From Coniella vitis (taxonomy: Eukaryota > Ascomycota > Sordariomycetes > Diaporthales > Schizoparmaceae), in assembly GCA_011317545.1 (NCBI GenBank), contig WUJK01000019.1, forward strand, positions 78,569-142,568: a stretch of DNA of 64,000 nucleotides, written 5' to 3'. Made by a program: the position numbers and the translations under genes. The notes below the pieces were generated by a model that did not search any database, was not told the DNA's origin, and saw only the letters and a program-made list of their open reading frames with translations. Below, one piece after another: positions 34,116 through 44,690 of this stretch; the first letter of the stretch is position 1, and the number at the start of each line of letters is the position of its first letter.

Positions 34116-37090
34116 TTAAGACCTAAACTCCTTTATTATCTCCCTTAGCTTCTCCGTAACTAGCCTTATCCTCTCCTCGCATATAAGCCCCGGTCTGCTA
34201 TCCTACTAACTAGTATTATAGCGCGCCCTCTACTCCGGATCCTCTAAAACGCTCTAAGCCTCGGCTACGCGGACCTACGCCTTATTAATCTCGTTATCGC
34301 TAATAGACGAGGCGGTATCCTCTACTCGAGGGCGGCCCTTACGAAGTATCCTCGCCTTAACCTTATCTAGGTATATCTAGCGCGTTAGCATCCTCCCGGC
34401 GCTCTTAATTTCTTTAGCAGATATATAGCGTAATATACTAAGGGTCGCGTAGTAATCGATACTATACGCTAGTATATCTCTATTACCTATAGCCTCCGCC
34501 GTAAGATTATCGCGATAATAATCGTATAGTACTTTAGCTTACTTAGCTATTCTAGCTAGCTACGGTACTTTACCCTACTCGCTGCCGAGGTTTTATAATA
34601 GATCGTCGTTATCGTTATTATCGTAACCGCTCTTATCGTCTAATTTAGCTTCTAGGAAATTAGCACTACCTTAATAAGAGTTCCGGGGCAATCGCTACTA
34701 AAAGATATAGGCGTTTATATCCGGTACTACTAAGTAATTTTCCGGGGTCTTAATAGCTTTTAACGACGATAATAATAAAGAAAAGAACCCTAACTACTAA
34801 TAGCCTTCCTCCTACCTATCCTACGCCTTATTAACATCGTCTAGACTCTTATCTATCCTAGGCGGTTATATCTATCTGCTTTAATAAAGTACGGCGAGTA
34901 TATTCGACGCTTACTTAACCTTACCCTCTAGTTTATCTAGTATAGCCTGCTACTATACGAGCAGGGGTAGTATATAGTAGACGAGATTAATATTAAACGT
35001 ATTGCTATAACTCTATATCTCCTATTCGAGCTATCTAAAGCCTTAGTTACTACTAAGAATAGCTAAGCGGTCGCTAAGAGACTTAGTCTATATATACGTC
35101 GATACGATCGCCGTAGCAGCCGCTATTACATACCGCGAAGTCGGGGCGAGCTATATCTTAAGCTAGGCCTAGAGCGCTCTCTATAACAGAATAGTAGATA
35201 TAAGGTCCTCTATACTAGTCTTTTATAAGGTATATACTATATATCGCCTTTTTGCTTCCGCTATTCGCTCGGCTAAGCCTCTCGGGTCCTAAGTATTTAA
35301 ATAGGCTCTCTAAAGTATCGACCGGTTACTCTACTATAACTATACCGAGATATCGACCGAGAGGTCTAGAAGCGCTTTAGCAGCTGCCTAAGTAGCCTAT
35401 ATATATCTAATAGCGCTAAGCAGAGACGTTTCCTTAAGCTCGCTACCCTAGTTCGCCTACTCCTACGCCTTCCACGTAAGCCTATAACCTAACGGCCCGT
35501 TAGCCTACCTACTATCGGACGCTCGGTTTATAAATAGTGCCTTAATATACTAGCCGAGTTTATCTAAAGTAGACTTATAGTTCTACTCTCCGTCTAGCTA
35601 TATAAGATAGTATAAGGGGTAGTCGGCGACCGAGCTATTACCGACGCTATTAGCGTATAATATCTCCAAGAGTATATACTCGCCCGGATCCACCTCTCTA
35701 GAGAGTCGGAGCCGCTTAACGGACTATTAGTATAGCCGAATTAGAGCTTATATCCTATCGACTATACTTATCTCTAGCCCGTCTTATAGAGGCAGTATAG
35801 CCCGTATAGTAGCTATTATATTATAGGACTTATTACTCGCTAGGTAGTATTAGCCGAATATAGCCGCGTACGCTTATATCTTTTTCCGCGCCTGCCCTTC
35901 GCGCCTTACTAGCTCGACCGTACCCGGACTAGTAAAGAAGATAGTATCGTCGAGAGTATTTAGGTACAACCTAACGTACGAGAGCGTTATAAACGCCCGC
36001 TTAAAGGGCTTCGTAATAGGCGAATAGAACGAGACGTCTACGGTGCGGCGCTAGGCGTTATATACTACGTAGGCGTAATGCTCGGCGTAGTTATATATAG
36101 ATTCGACCTTAGCAGTTAGATCGTAGGTATCGCTAGCTTCTAGTATATACTTAAAGGTATTATATAGATCGGTAAAGATATACGCCGCGTCTTTATATAT
36201 AACGAACTCGGATATAGCGTTTAATATAAGTCTACGTATACCACTACGTTCTAAAGCGCTTTCCAAAAGAATTAGAGGGATCTATATCTAAGAAACGAGA
36301 ATACTATATAGCTAGGTTAGAACTAGTAGCTTGCGATAATTATATATAATATTAACCGTTAGCGCCCGTATATCGGGCTCCGCGGTACTAGAGGAGTCGC
36401 GCTACGCGCCGAAAAGTAGCACCCGAGGCAGACTCAATATATAGTATAGGATAACGATAGCGAGCAGTAGGCTAACTAGCGCTACTACTAGAATACTAGC
36501 CGCTACTTTCCTTATAGCTGCTCTTAAGGCGGCGTAGCGACGATAAGATACTATCGCATTATTAATACTTATAAGTACGATACTTTACTCTTATACTTCC
36601 TACTCTATACCCGAGTTATTATCTACTAGATATATAGGAGCCGCTTTATCGCTAGCTATAGCTATAGACTCTAATATCCCACTATACTCTAAGCCGAGCA
36701 GATCTATCGTCCTAAAGTTAGTATAGCAAGTCCCTAACCGAGTAGGCAGCTTAAACGTTAAGTACCGCGTATCTACCGAGCCCGAGGTTACTATAAAGCG
36801 ATTATCGGCTATTAAATATAGCGTAATAGCGCGACGGCGGCGCGGGATAAAGTCCTTGTAGAAGAAGATATCTATAGGCTAGCGGCCTACCGCTAAACCG
36901 CTAGTATAACCAGGATTTTCCTCGCTATCCCCTTAGGCTATATTACTAGGCTTACTAATACGATTACGAGTACTCTACTAGGCTTACTTAGGTACTCTAT
37001 TATAGGCAGCCTATAACGCCCGTATTATAGCAGCCTCGAAGCGTACGGCCGTATACCCGGCGCCTAGGTTAGGAATATCTTACTAATTAG
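34116..37090 (-). pseudogene. Large membrane protein with C-terminal J-domain, RIP-broken
   Basis: A single minus-strand frame can be followed for about 990 codons to a TAA at 34116-34118, and almost every internal stop is TAG at a Gln-like position. The N-terminal ~190 residues include RRRRAITLYLIADNRF and a Tyr/Thr-rich part. They are followed by one clear transmembrane segment (near 36437-36508, ILVVALVSLLLAIVILYYIL). Next come open, well preserved stretches (36266-36050, IRRLILNAISEFVIYKDAAY, and 36030-35880, FKRAFITLSYVRLYLNTLDD) and a long helical, Gln-rich region. A J-domain lies near 34465-34210: DYYATL at the start, YLDK in place of the Hsp70-activating HPDK near 34361-34375, and DPE-RARYN at the end. 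H-to-Y and P-to-L are the changes RIP would make. J-proteins stimulate Hsp70 ATPase; a membrane-anchored co-chaperone is the natural reading. The start is unresolved. Confidence 0.62.
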
Positions 37091-37740
37091 TTAGGAGGGG
37101 ATAAATTACAGCTGCGATTTATTATTAATTAAATAATAGCCTTAGTAATCGTCTTCCACTGCTCTTAGGTTTCTATACCTCTAGTAGCTATCGTAGGTCC
37201 GCAGCGTTGCTATATATCGGTATACGAGGTCTGCCTTATTAAGGCGCGAGTATATATAGAAGAGGGAAGCGCTATAATCGCCCGTACGTAGAGTTACGGA
37301 ATATAACTTATATCCTTTACGCGTTTATAAATAAAGCTTTATAAAAAGCGTAGGTATATAGCCAGTATATAACCATTAGATAAGCGAAAGGGTTATTATT
37401 ACGGTGGTTACGGGTTTAACGTGCGTAATAATACAAAGAGAATAGTTATAATTATCTGCACTAGATATATAGAAGGGGAGAATAATAGTAATAATGCTAT
37501 AACTTTTTCGTCGGTAACCTTCTATAGACCGTCGCGTTAAAATCGGGTACTTCTTTATTTACGCGATAGCGCGGGTATAGGTACGCGTAACTTACTAGCG
37601 GTATAGAATTGCGGCCGGAATAATTGCCCTAGCGGTATATACTATAGTATTTTTACTCGATCTTTAGTAGTATAAATACCAAGCGGCGTTTATTAGGCGA
37701 GACTTTAGTAGCGGGGCATTTAAAGCTGGGATTGCCTGGA
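37091..37740. other. Spacer between J-domain gene and inverted repeat
   Basis: No coding region recognised. It would be the upstream region of the minus-strand J-domain gene. RIP is moderate, with some CA/TG left, and no promoter element can be named with confidence. Confidence 0.4.
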
Positions 37741-38620
37741 AAGAAAATAAAGTATATATAAAGCTTAGTTATCAGCTGAAATAGGCGAAATAAAAGAGAG
37801 GTTAAAAGAGTATATTATTCTATATATCTAGCTGTAAAAAAGAGCTATTATTCGAATATTTAAGTATCGCTAAAACTATTATTCTGCTTATATAAAGCCT
37901 ATTATTAGGCTAATATAATAGCTTTCGGATTAGGGTTAAATACTATTTTTATATACCTTCTAACTAGTAAAGATATTGCTAGTTATACTAATAGTAGCTT
38001 AGTATATACTTTAATATATATTTATTACGTTTTACTAATTTAAGATTCCTTCTCTTTCTCCTTTAAACTAACTTAAATATATAAACTATAAGATTTCTTC
38101 TCTTTCTCCTTTAAACTAACTTAAATATATAAACTATAAGTTAAGTATAACTATTCTTTAACTACCTAATTATACGCTAATAGAAGCTTTAATCTATAAA
38201 TCTAGCGATAATAAGCGCTAATTATTCTACAAGTAACGATAATAATATTCCGATTCGCCCTTTCTTATCCTTTAGCGGAGTTAATAGTTATAATACCCTT
38301 TCTACGCTTAATAAGGTTTAAAAGGTACCTAGCTCCGAATTCGAGAGTTTAATAGATAGAATCTATCCTTTATAAGAGATTACTAATATAATAAGAGAGG
38401 ATAATAATATAATAGCTAAATCTAATAATTTAGCTTAATCGATTAGTATTATTATCGCTAATACTAATCCTAATACTAGTATTAATATTAGTATTAGTAT
38501 TAATACCGGCGATAATAACCCTTTTTATCCGTCTTATAGTAATAGATCTCTCGGTAAGCTTTCTCGTTTAAGCTTATCTTATACGAATTATCCGGCTAAT
38601 CTTAATATAGATAATATTTA
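37741..38620 (+). repeat. Right arm of the large inverted repeat
   Basis: The reverse complement of about 37741-38330 matches 19560-20131, and weaker similarity continues to about 38600. The inner edge lies near 37741, next to 'ggattgcctgga'. The 37741-38150 part is non-coding and could be an LTR or 5' region. The rest overlaps the start of the plus-strand gag-like unit. A 57-bp segment is also tandemly duplicated within this arm (about 38041-38150, 'ttccttctctttctccttta'). Confidence 0.75.
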
Positions 38621-39264
38621 TATAATTACTAGCTATAATACTATTTCCTATACCGACTCTCCTTAAAAGCGGTTATCTAATAGCTCTCCTTATACGCCTA
38701 TTAAGAGAACTAAGTCCTAAATTACTAATGCTTTTAAGCCTATTTAAGCTCGCCCCCGAAAACCCCTACCTTAAGCTCGACTTAAGCCTTTAGCTAAAGA
38801 CGACGATAATAATAATAATATTAATAATATTAATATTACTTTATCTATTATTATTACCCCTTCTCGCTACCTTAAAACCGTTCGTAAATATATAATTACT
38901 ATTATAAAGAGGGCTAAATTAAGCGCTTAACTCCTTATATCGCCTATATTAAGAGCTATAATAATAGTAATAATAACGATAAATATATCTCTACCCTTAA
39001 TACTCCTAGTTATAACTATTACTATAACTAGAATTATATTTATATACCTATTCCCCCTATCCTTAAGCCCTTTATAAACCGAATCTTCCGTTTTAAATAT
39101 ATTACTTAAAGCGTTAAAGGAAACCTTAATCTTAATAATAAGAAAGTAATATCCGGTACCGAAACGAAGGCTAGTTACGCTTCTTAGGTATAAAAGGCTA
39201 TTCTTAAGCTATAGAAAGGAGGATATTTTAATAGTTCAAATAGTTTACCTAATAATATAATTTC
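38150..39264 (+). pseudogene. Gag-like or DNA-binding coding relic, 5' part (split by LINE copy 3)
   Basis: A plus-strand coding-like region rich in Ser, Asn and Thr is visible, with a Ser/Pro-rich N-terminal part (38360-38700). A basic block (38710-38800) contains RPRKP, resembling an AT-hook core, and is followed by an Asp/Asn run. The frame becomes doubtful after 38930. The target-site duplication at 39265-39278 and 55910-55923 shows that it was continuous with the coiled-coil frame at 55924. It may be the gag of an LTR element or a host gene. I cannot decide. Confidence 0.33.
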
Positions 39265-39278
39265 TACTACTAATTATA
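39265..39278. repeat. Target-site duplication, LINE copy 3, at 3' tail side
   Basis: TACTACTAATTATA is identical to 55910-55923. It abuts the (TTTA)n run that is the reverse complement of the LINE's (TAAA)n tail. Confidence 0.9.
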
Positions 39279-39279
39279 T

Positions 39280-39351
<72 letters not shown>

Positions 39352-40149
39352 TTAAATTAACGCCGTACTAGTTACGCTAGCATACCTCCCAAGGGGTATC
39401 TCCGCGTATACTGCCTGTTATGCTGCTAAGGAGCGTATATATACCTACCTAGCATATATATTCGTAGTATAACCCTAGCCTAAAGGCTACTTCGTAACGT
39501 ATTAGCTATATCCTAGAGGCTAAATGCTTTAGGGATTAGTCTTAGAGTAGAGTTATATAATACTATTAGTATAGCCCGTATAGAGCTACGTTTTCATTAG
39601 GTTAGTATATTACTATATAGTTATAGACGTTAGATGCCGGCCGAGACCGGTTCCGAAGCTATTCTATATATATACTATACGTTAACTATACTAGCGATAA
39701 CCTTACTAGTATAGCAGCCTAAGGGCGCTACGCTAGAGAGCCTACTAGCTATTAAGCTGCTATTATAGTATAGATATCCTTATAATAGTATAGAGTAGTA
39801 GCCTAAGATACGTTAGAGATATACCTTAAGGCGTCTATTATTATTAGTTTATAAAAGTATATATCCTTCTGCTAATAATAGCTAGCCCTTTATCTATAGC
39901 TATAGATAATAGCTATTATAGCTAATTATACCCCTATTATTATTAATAGTAGGGGTATAGCGCTATCTACTATACTTCTCCTACGTTTACTATAGCTCGT
40001 TTAAACTCCCTCCTCCTCCTCCCTTCTCCCTTCTCCTCCTTTTTTAATCTATAATATAGTAGTATAATAGTATTACTAGCTATCGCCGCCGTCGTACTAT
40101 ACTCTCCTCTATAATCCTAAGTATAATAACTACTATTACTACTATTATA

Positions 40150-41929
40150 ATACCTCCTAAGAAAGGAAGTAAGCGTATCTACCCCTCCTAATCGAATACT
40201 AGGGCTTATAGTAGACTATTAACGTTTTAAATTAATATATAGCTAAGTATACTAAAGCGCGCTATACTACGAATACTATTAATACCCGTATAGCTAAGAA
40301 GCGTATAATATTCCTATTAATCTATATAAACTAGCCTAAGCTCTTATAAATACCGTATCTAGCGCTATTATAAAACCGTATATCCCGCTTATAAGATACC
40401 TATATAAATAGTATAGTAAGTATAATATATTATACTAAAGTTAAGTTCTAATATTATTAATTAAATACTACTAATAAGTATATTTACTAATAGAGATTAA
40501 AGCTATTAAGAAGAGTATTACCCCTATAATATATAGCGTATTCCTATATAATATTATAAAGCCGACTATTAATATACTTAATAGTAATAACTATATCTAT
40601 AACGAAGATAAGGGCGATAAAGATATCCTATAAAAGGCCCTTAATAATACCCTCGAGCTTAAGGATAAGGAAAAGGGTAGTACCGAGGCTATTAAGGATA
40701 GTATTAATAGCGAAGACGAAGTAGGCCTACTTTAAGATAGCTAGGAGTAAGCCGAAGATACCTTTAGTAACGAGGAGCCTACTACTAATATATATACTAG
40801 AGACGATAACGCCGAGGAGGACGATAAGGAGGCCTATTAGGATAAGGCTAATAACGATAGTAATTATATTACTAATAGTAATATTAATTATACCTATATA
40901 AATAATAGTAATAATAGTAATAATAATAATAATAATAACGATATCGGTATCGCTTATATTATTACCGCCGGTAATACTAATAGTAAACGCCCTACGCTTA
41001 TATCTACTCCTACTAATGCTCCTATTACTAAGAAGTAATATTCTACCGCTATTACTAGTAGTAATAATACTAAAGCTAAGGCTATTAAGATTATAGCTCC
41101 TATTAAGGCTAACCCTCTTTATACTACCCGTATTATTAATATTATTATTATTACTAATACTTAGCTTATAGCTAAGATTAATAAAAAGAAGATTAGTATT
41201 ATTAAGAATAAGGGTAAAGCTATTACTCTTATTACCCCCGCTAAGCGTAAGAAGATATAAAAGGTTAATAAAGCTACTCCTAATAGCCGTTATATTATAA
41301 CCTAGCGTAATATATTCTACGAGTAATATCTAATCTCGGTAATTACCGGTAAATCGCTTAGCGATTATTAGGATATTAAAGGTAGCACTCGCTATTAGCG
41401 CTATTAGCGTAAGGGCTATACCCCTTTAGCTAACTACCTAATAACCGTTAATTATTAGTTATATAACGCCCTATAGGAGGGTAAGGATAATACCCCTTAT
41501 TACGCTATTATTCGTATAGCTAAGGAGGCTTATAATAAAGTATTAGTAAAGGGCTTTACTAAGTTATCTAGTAAATCGGAGGAGGAGGTAGAGCCGGTTA
41601 TATAGCTTTAGAAACGCCCCCGCTATAACCTACCCTATTATCGTTAATAATAATAATACTAGCTATAGTATTAGCCCTAATAATATTAGCGCCCGGCTAT
41701 TATTACTATTATTAATACTATTAATACTAATACCGTTTATAAGTAGGAGTATACCTTTAGCGCTATAAGCTTATTATAATTACTTCCCGGCCTAATTACC
41801 CCTACCCTAAATACTCCCGCTAACTATTATATCGTATTATACGCCCTTAGTAATACTATACGCTAAGTAATCGACTATATATAGTTTAATATACTTTAGC
41901 CCTAGATAGCTTATAATATAGCTATAAAC

Positions 41930-41930
<1 letters not shown>
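40150..41930 (+). pseudogene. Antisense ORF of LINE copy 3, truncated by copy 2
   Basis: This starts with ATA followed by codons for PPKKGSKR, as in the other copies. It runs through the acidic and Asn/Ser/Thr-rich regions and the block with YLISVITGKSLSDY-like sequence (near 41325), and is cut at 41930. The remaining C-terminal codons resume at 50231. Stops are mostly TAG/TAA at Gln-like sites. More positions are lost than in copy 2. The function is unknown, as for the other copies. Confidence 0.5.
41918..41930. repeat. Target-site duplication, LINE copy 2, at 3' tail side
   Basis: ATAGCTATAAACT is identical to 50218-50230. It directly precedes the (TTTA)n run that begins copy 2 on the plus strand. 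Confidence 0.9.
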
Positions 41931-41960
<30 letters not shown>

Positions 41961-42756
41961 TTAAATTAACGCCGGACCAGTTACGCTAGCACACCTCCCA
42001 AGGGGTATCTCGGCGTATACTGCCTATCGTACTGCTAAGGAGCGTATCTATATCCACCTAGTATATATATTCGTAGTATAACCCCAGCCCGAAGGCTGCT
42101 TTATAGCGTATTAGCCATATCCTAGAGGCTAAATGCTCTAGGGATTAGTCTTAGAGTAGAGTTATATAATACTATTAGTATAGCCCGTATAGAGCTACGT
42201 TTTTATTAGGTTAGCATATCACCGTATAGTTACCAGACGTTAGATGCCGGCCGAGACTAGTTCCGAAGCCGTACTATATATATACTATACGTCGACTATA
42301 CTAGTAATAACCTTACTAGCATAGTATCCTAAGGGCGCTACGCCAGAGAGCTAGCTAGTTATTAAGCTGCTAATATAGCGTAGGCGTCCCTATAGCAGTA
42401 TAGAGTAGTAGCTTAAGATACGCTAGAGATGTGCCTTAAGGCGTTTATTATTATTAGTCTGTAAAAGTACGCGTCCTTCTACTAATAATAGCCAGCCCTT
42501 TATCTATAGTTATAGATAATAGCTATTATAGCTAATTACACCCCTACTATTATTAATAGCAGGGGTATAACGCCCTCTACTATATTTCTCCTACTCCTAC
42601 TATAGCTTGTCTAAATACCCTCCTCCTCCTCCCTTCTCCCCCCTCCTTTCTTAATCTATAATATAATAGTATAGCAGTATTACTAGCTATCGCCGCCGCC
42701 GTACTATACTCCCTTCTATATTCTAAAGCATAGTAGCTACTATTACTACTATTATA

Positions 42757-44690
42757 ATACCTCCTAAAAAAGGAAGTAAGCGTATCTACCTTCCCTAATC
42801 GAATACTAGGAGCTATAGTAATCTACTAACGTTTTAACTTATTATAAAGCTAAGTATACTAAAGTACGCTATACCGTAAATACTACTAATGCCCGCGTAG
42901 CTAAGAAGCGTATAATACTCCTATTAATCTATATAAACTAGCCTAAGCTCCCTATAAATAAATACTATACCTAACGCTATTATAAAGTAGTATAACCTTC
43001 CTATTAGATACCTATATAAATAGTATAGTAAGCGTAGTATACTACGTTAAAGCCAAGTTCTAATACTACTAATTAATTACTACTAATAGGTATATTTTCT
43101 AATAAAGGCTACCGCTACTAAGAGGGGCACTACCCCCGTAATATATAGCATACTCCTATATAGCGCTATTAAGCTAACTACTAACGCGCTTAATAGTAAT
43201 AACTATATCTATAACGAGGATAAGGGCGGTAAAGACCTCCTATAAAGGGCCCTTAATAGCACCCTTAAGCTCGAGGATAAGGGTAAGGGTAATACTAAGG
43301 GTGCCGAGGATAGTACTAATAGCGAAGACGAGGTAGATTTACTCTAAGATAGCTAGGAATAGGCCGAAGATACCTCTAGCAATAAGGAGCCTGCCTCTAA
43401 TATACGTATTAGTAATAATAACGCTAAGGAGGACGATAAGGAGGCCTATTAGGATAAGGCTAATAACGATAGTAATTATATTACCCGTAATAACGCTAAT
43501 CGTACCTATATAGATAATAGCAGTAGTAATAGTAGTAGTAGTAACGATAACGATATCGGCATCGCCTATACTACTACTACCGGTAATACTAGTAATAAAC
43601 GTCCTACGCCTACTACTACTCCTACTAGTACTCCTACTACTAAGAAGCAACGTTCTACCGCTATTACTAATAATAGTAACGCTAGGGCTAGGGCTATTAA
43701 AATAGCAGCTCCTATTAAAGCTAATCCTCCTCGTATTATATATATTATTAACGCCCCTATTACTACTAATACTTAGCCTAAGGCTAAAACTAGTAAGAAG
43801 AAAACTAGTACTATTAGGAATAAGGGTAAGGCTATTACTCCTACTACCCCTATTAAGCGTAAGAAGATATAGAAGGCTAACGAAGCTACTCCTAGTAGCC
43901 GTTATATCGTAACCTAGCGCGATATACCTTATAAGCAGTACCTAGTCTCGGTAATTACCGGTAAATCGCTTAGCAACTACTAGGATATCGAGGGCAGTAC
44001 CTGCTATTAGCGCTATTAGTATAAGGGCTATACCCCTCTAGCTAACTACCTAATAACCGTTAGCCGCTAGTTATATAACGCCCTATAGGAGGGTAAGGAT
44101 AATACCCCCTACTATACTACTATTTATATAGCTAAGGAGGCCTACGATAAGGTACTAGCGGAGGGCTTTGCTAAATCGTCTAATAAGTCGGAGGAGGAGG
44201 TAGAGCCGGTTAGATAGCCTTAGAAGCGCCCCCGCTATATCCTACCCTGCTACCGCTAATAGCAGTAGTACTAGCTATAGTACTAGCCCTAGTAGTATTA
44301 GCGCTAGGCTACTATAGCTAATACTACTACTACTACCGCTAGTACTACCTATAAGTAGGAGTATACCCCTAGTACTATAAGCCTATTATAGTTACTTCCC
44401 GGCCTAATTACCCCTACCCTAGATACTCCCGCCGACCGCTATACCGTATTATACGCCCTTAGTAACGCTATACGCTAGGTAATCGACCGTATATAGTTTA
44501 TCGTACTTTAGCCCTAGATAGCCTATAGTACGGTTATAAACTACCCTAGTAACTAATAGTATAAGATCCTAATTAGACCTACTTTTCTATCGAATAATAG
44601 ACCGTATTATACCTACCGTATATATAATAATAAAGGTATTACTTATAGAGAATCCTTATAAACTGCTTCTAAGAAGGCAGACTATACTTA
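42757..44690 (+). pseudogene. Antisense ORF of LINE copy 2 (best preserved)
   Basis: The frame starts with ATA (42757-42759) followed by codons for PPKKGSKRIYLP. It stays in one frame for about 645 codons, interrupted almost only by TAG/TAA at Gln-like sites. In order there is a basic N-terminus, a central region (to 43130), and an acidic segment with EDKGKGNTKGAEDSTNSEDE (near 43270-43335). An Asn/Ser/Thr-rich tract follows (43380-43600), with NKRPTPTTTPTSTP near 43595-43640 and KKQR next to it. After more Lys-rich clusters comes a compact block (43900-44210) with YLVSVITGKSLSNY, YTPLANYLITVSR and KSSNKSEEEVEPV. It ends in a Gln/Tyr-rich tail that overlaps the 3' end of ORF2. No family is recognised. 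Its end is uncertain (two stops near 44691). Confidence 0.58.

Larger units (their letters stand above)
39279..41930 (-). mobile_element. LINE copy 3, 3' portion (interrupted by copy 2)
   Basis: This starts with the reverse-complemented (TAAA)n tail (39279-39350, the longest tail of the three) and runs through the 3' foldable segment and the antisense-ORF module. It stops at 41930, where copy 2 inserted with a 13-bp duplication, and continues at 50231. It is more heavily mutated than copy 2: TGC and CAG codons that survive in copy 2 are mostly TAC and TAG here. That agrees with its being the older, host copy. Confidence 0.9.

Noticed and set aside
20136..37740. Starship-type giant transposon
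   Set aside because: I find no tyrosine-recombinase (DUF3435-like) captain gene at either edge. The inverted repeats are long, which is not a Starship feature.
39279..39350. Simple (TTTA)n microsatellite unrelated to other features
   Set aside because: It sits exactly between the target-site duplication and the conserved LINE 3' end, as do the (TAAA)n runs of copies 1 and 2, so it is the retrotransposon tail.
43339..43650. Minus-strand open frame of 103 codons in LINE copy 2
   Set aside because: It is the hydrophobic shadow of the Asn/Ser/Thr-rich antisense frame on the other strand and is composed of Ile/Thr/Val/Ser repeats.
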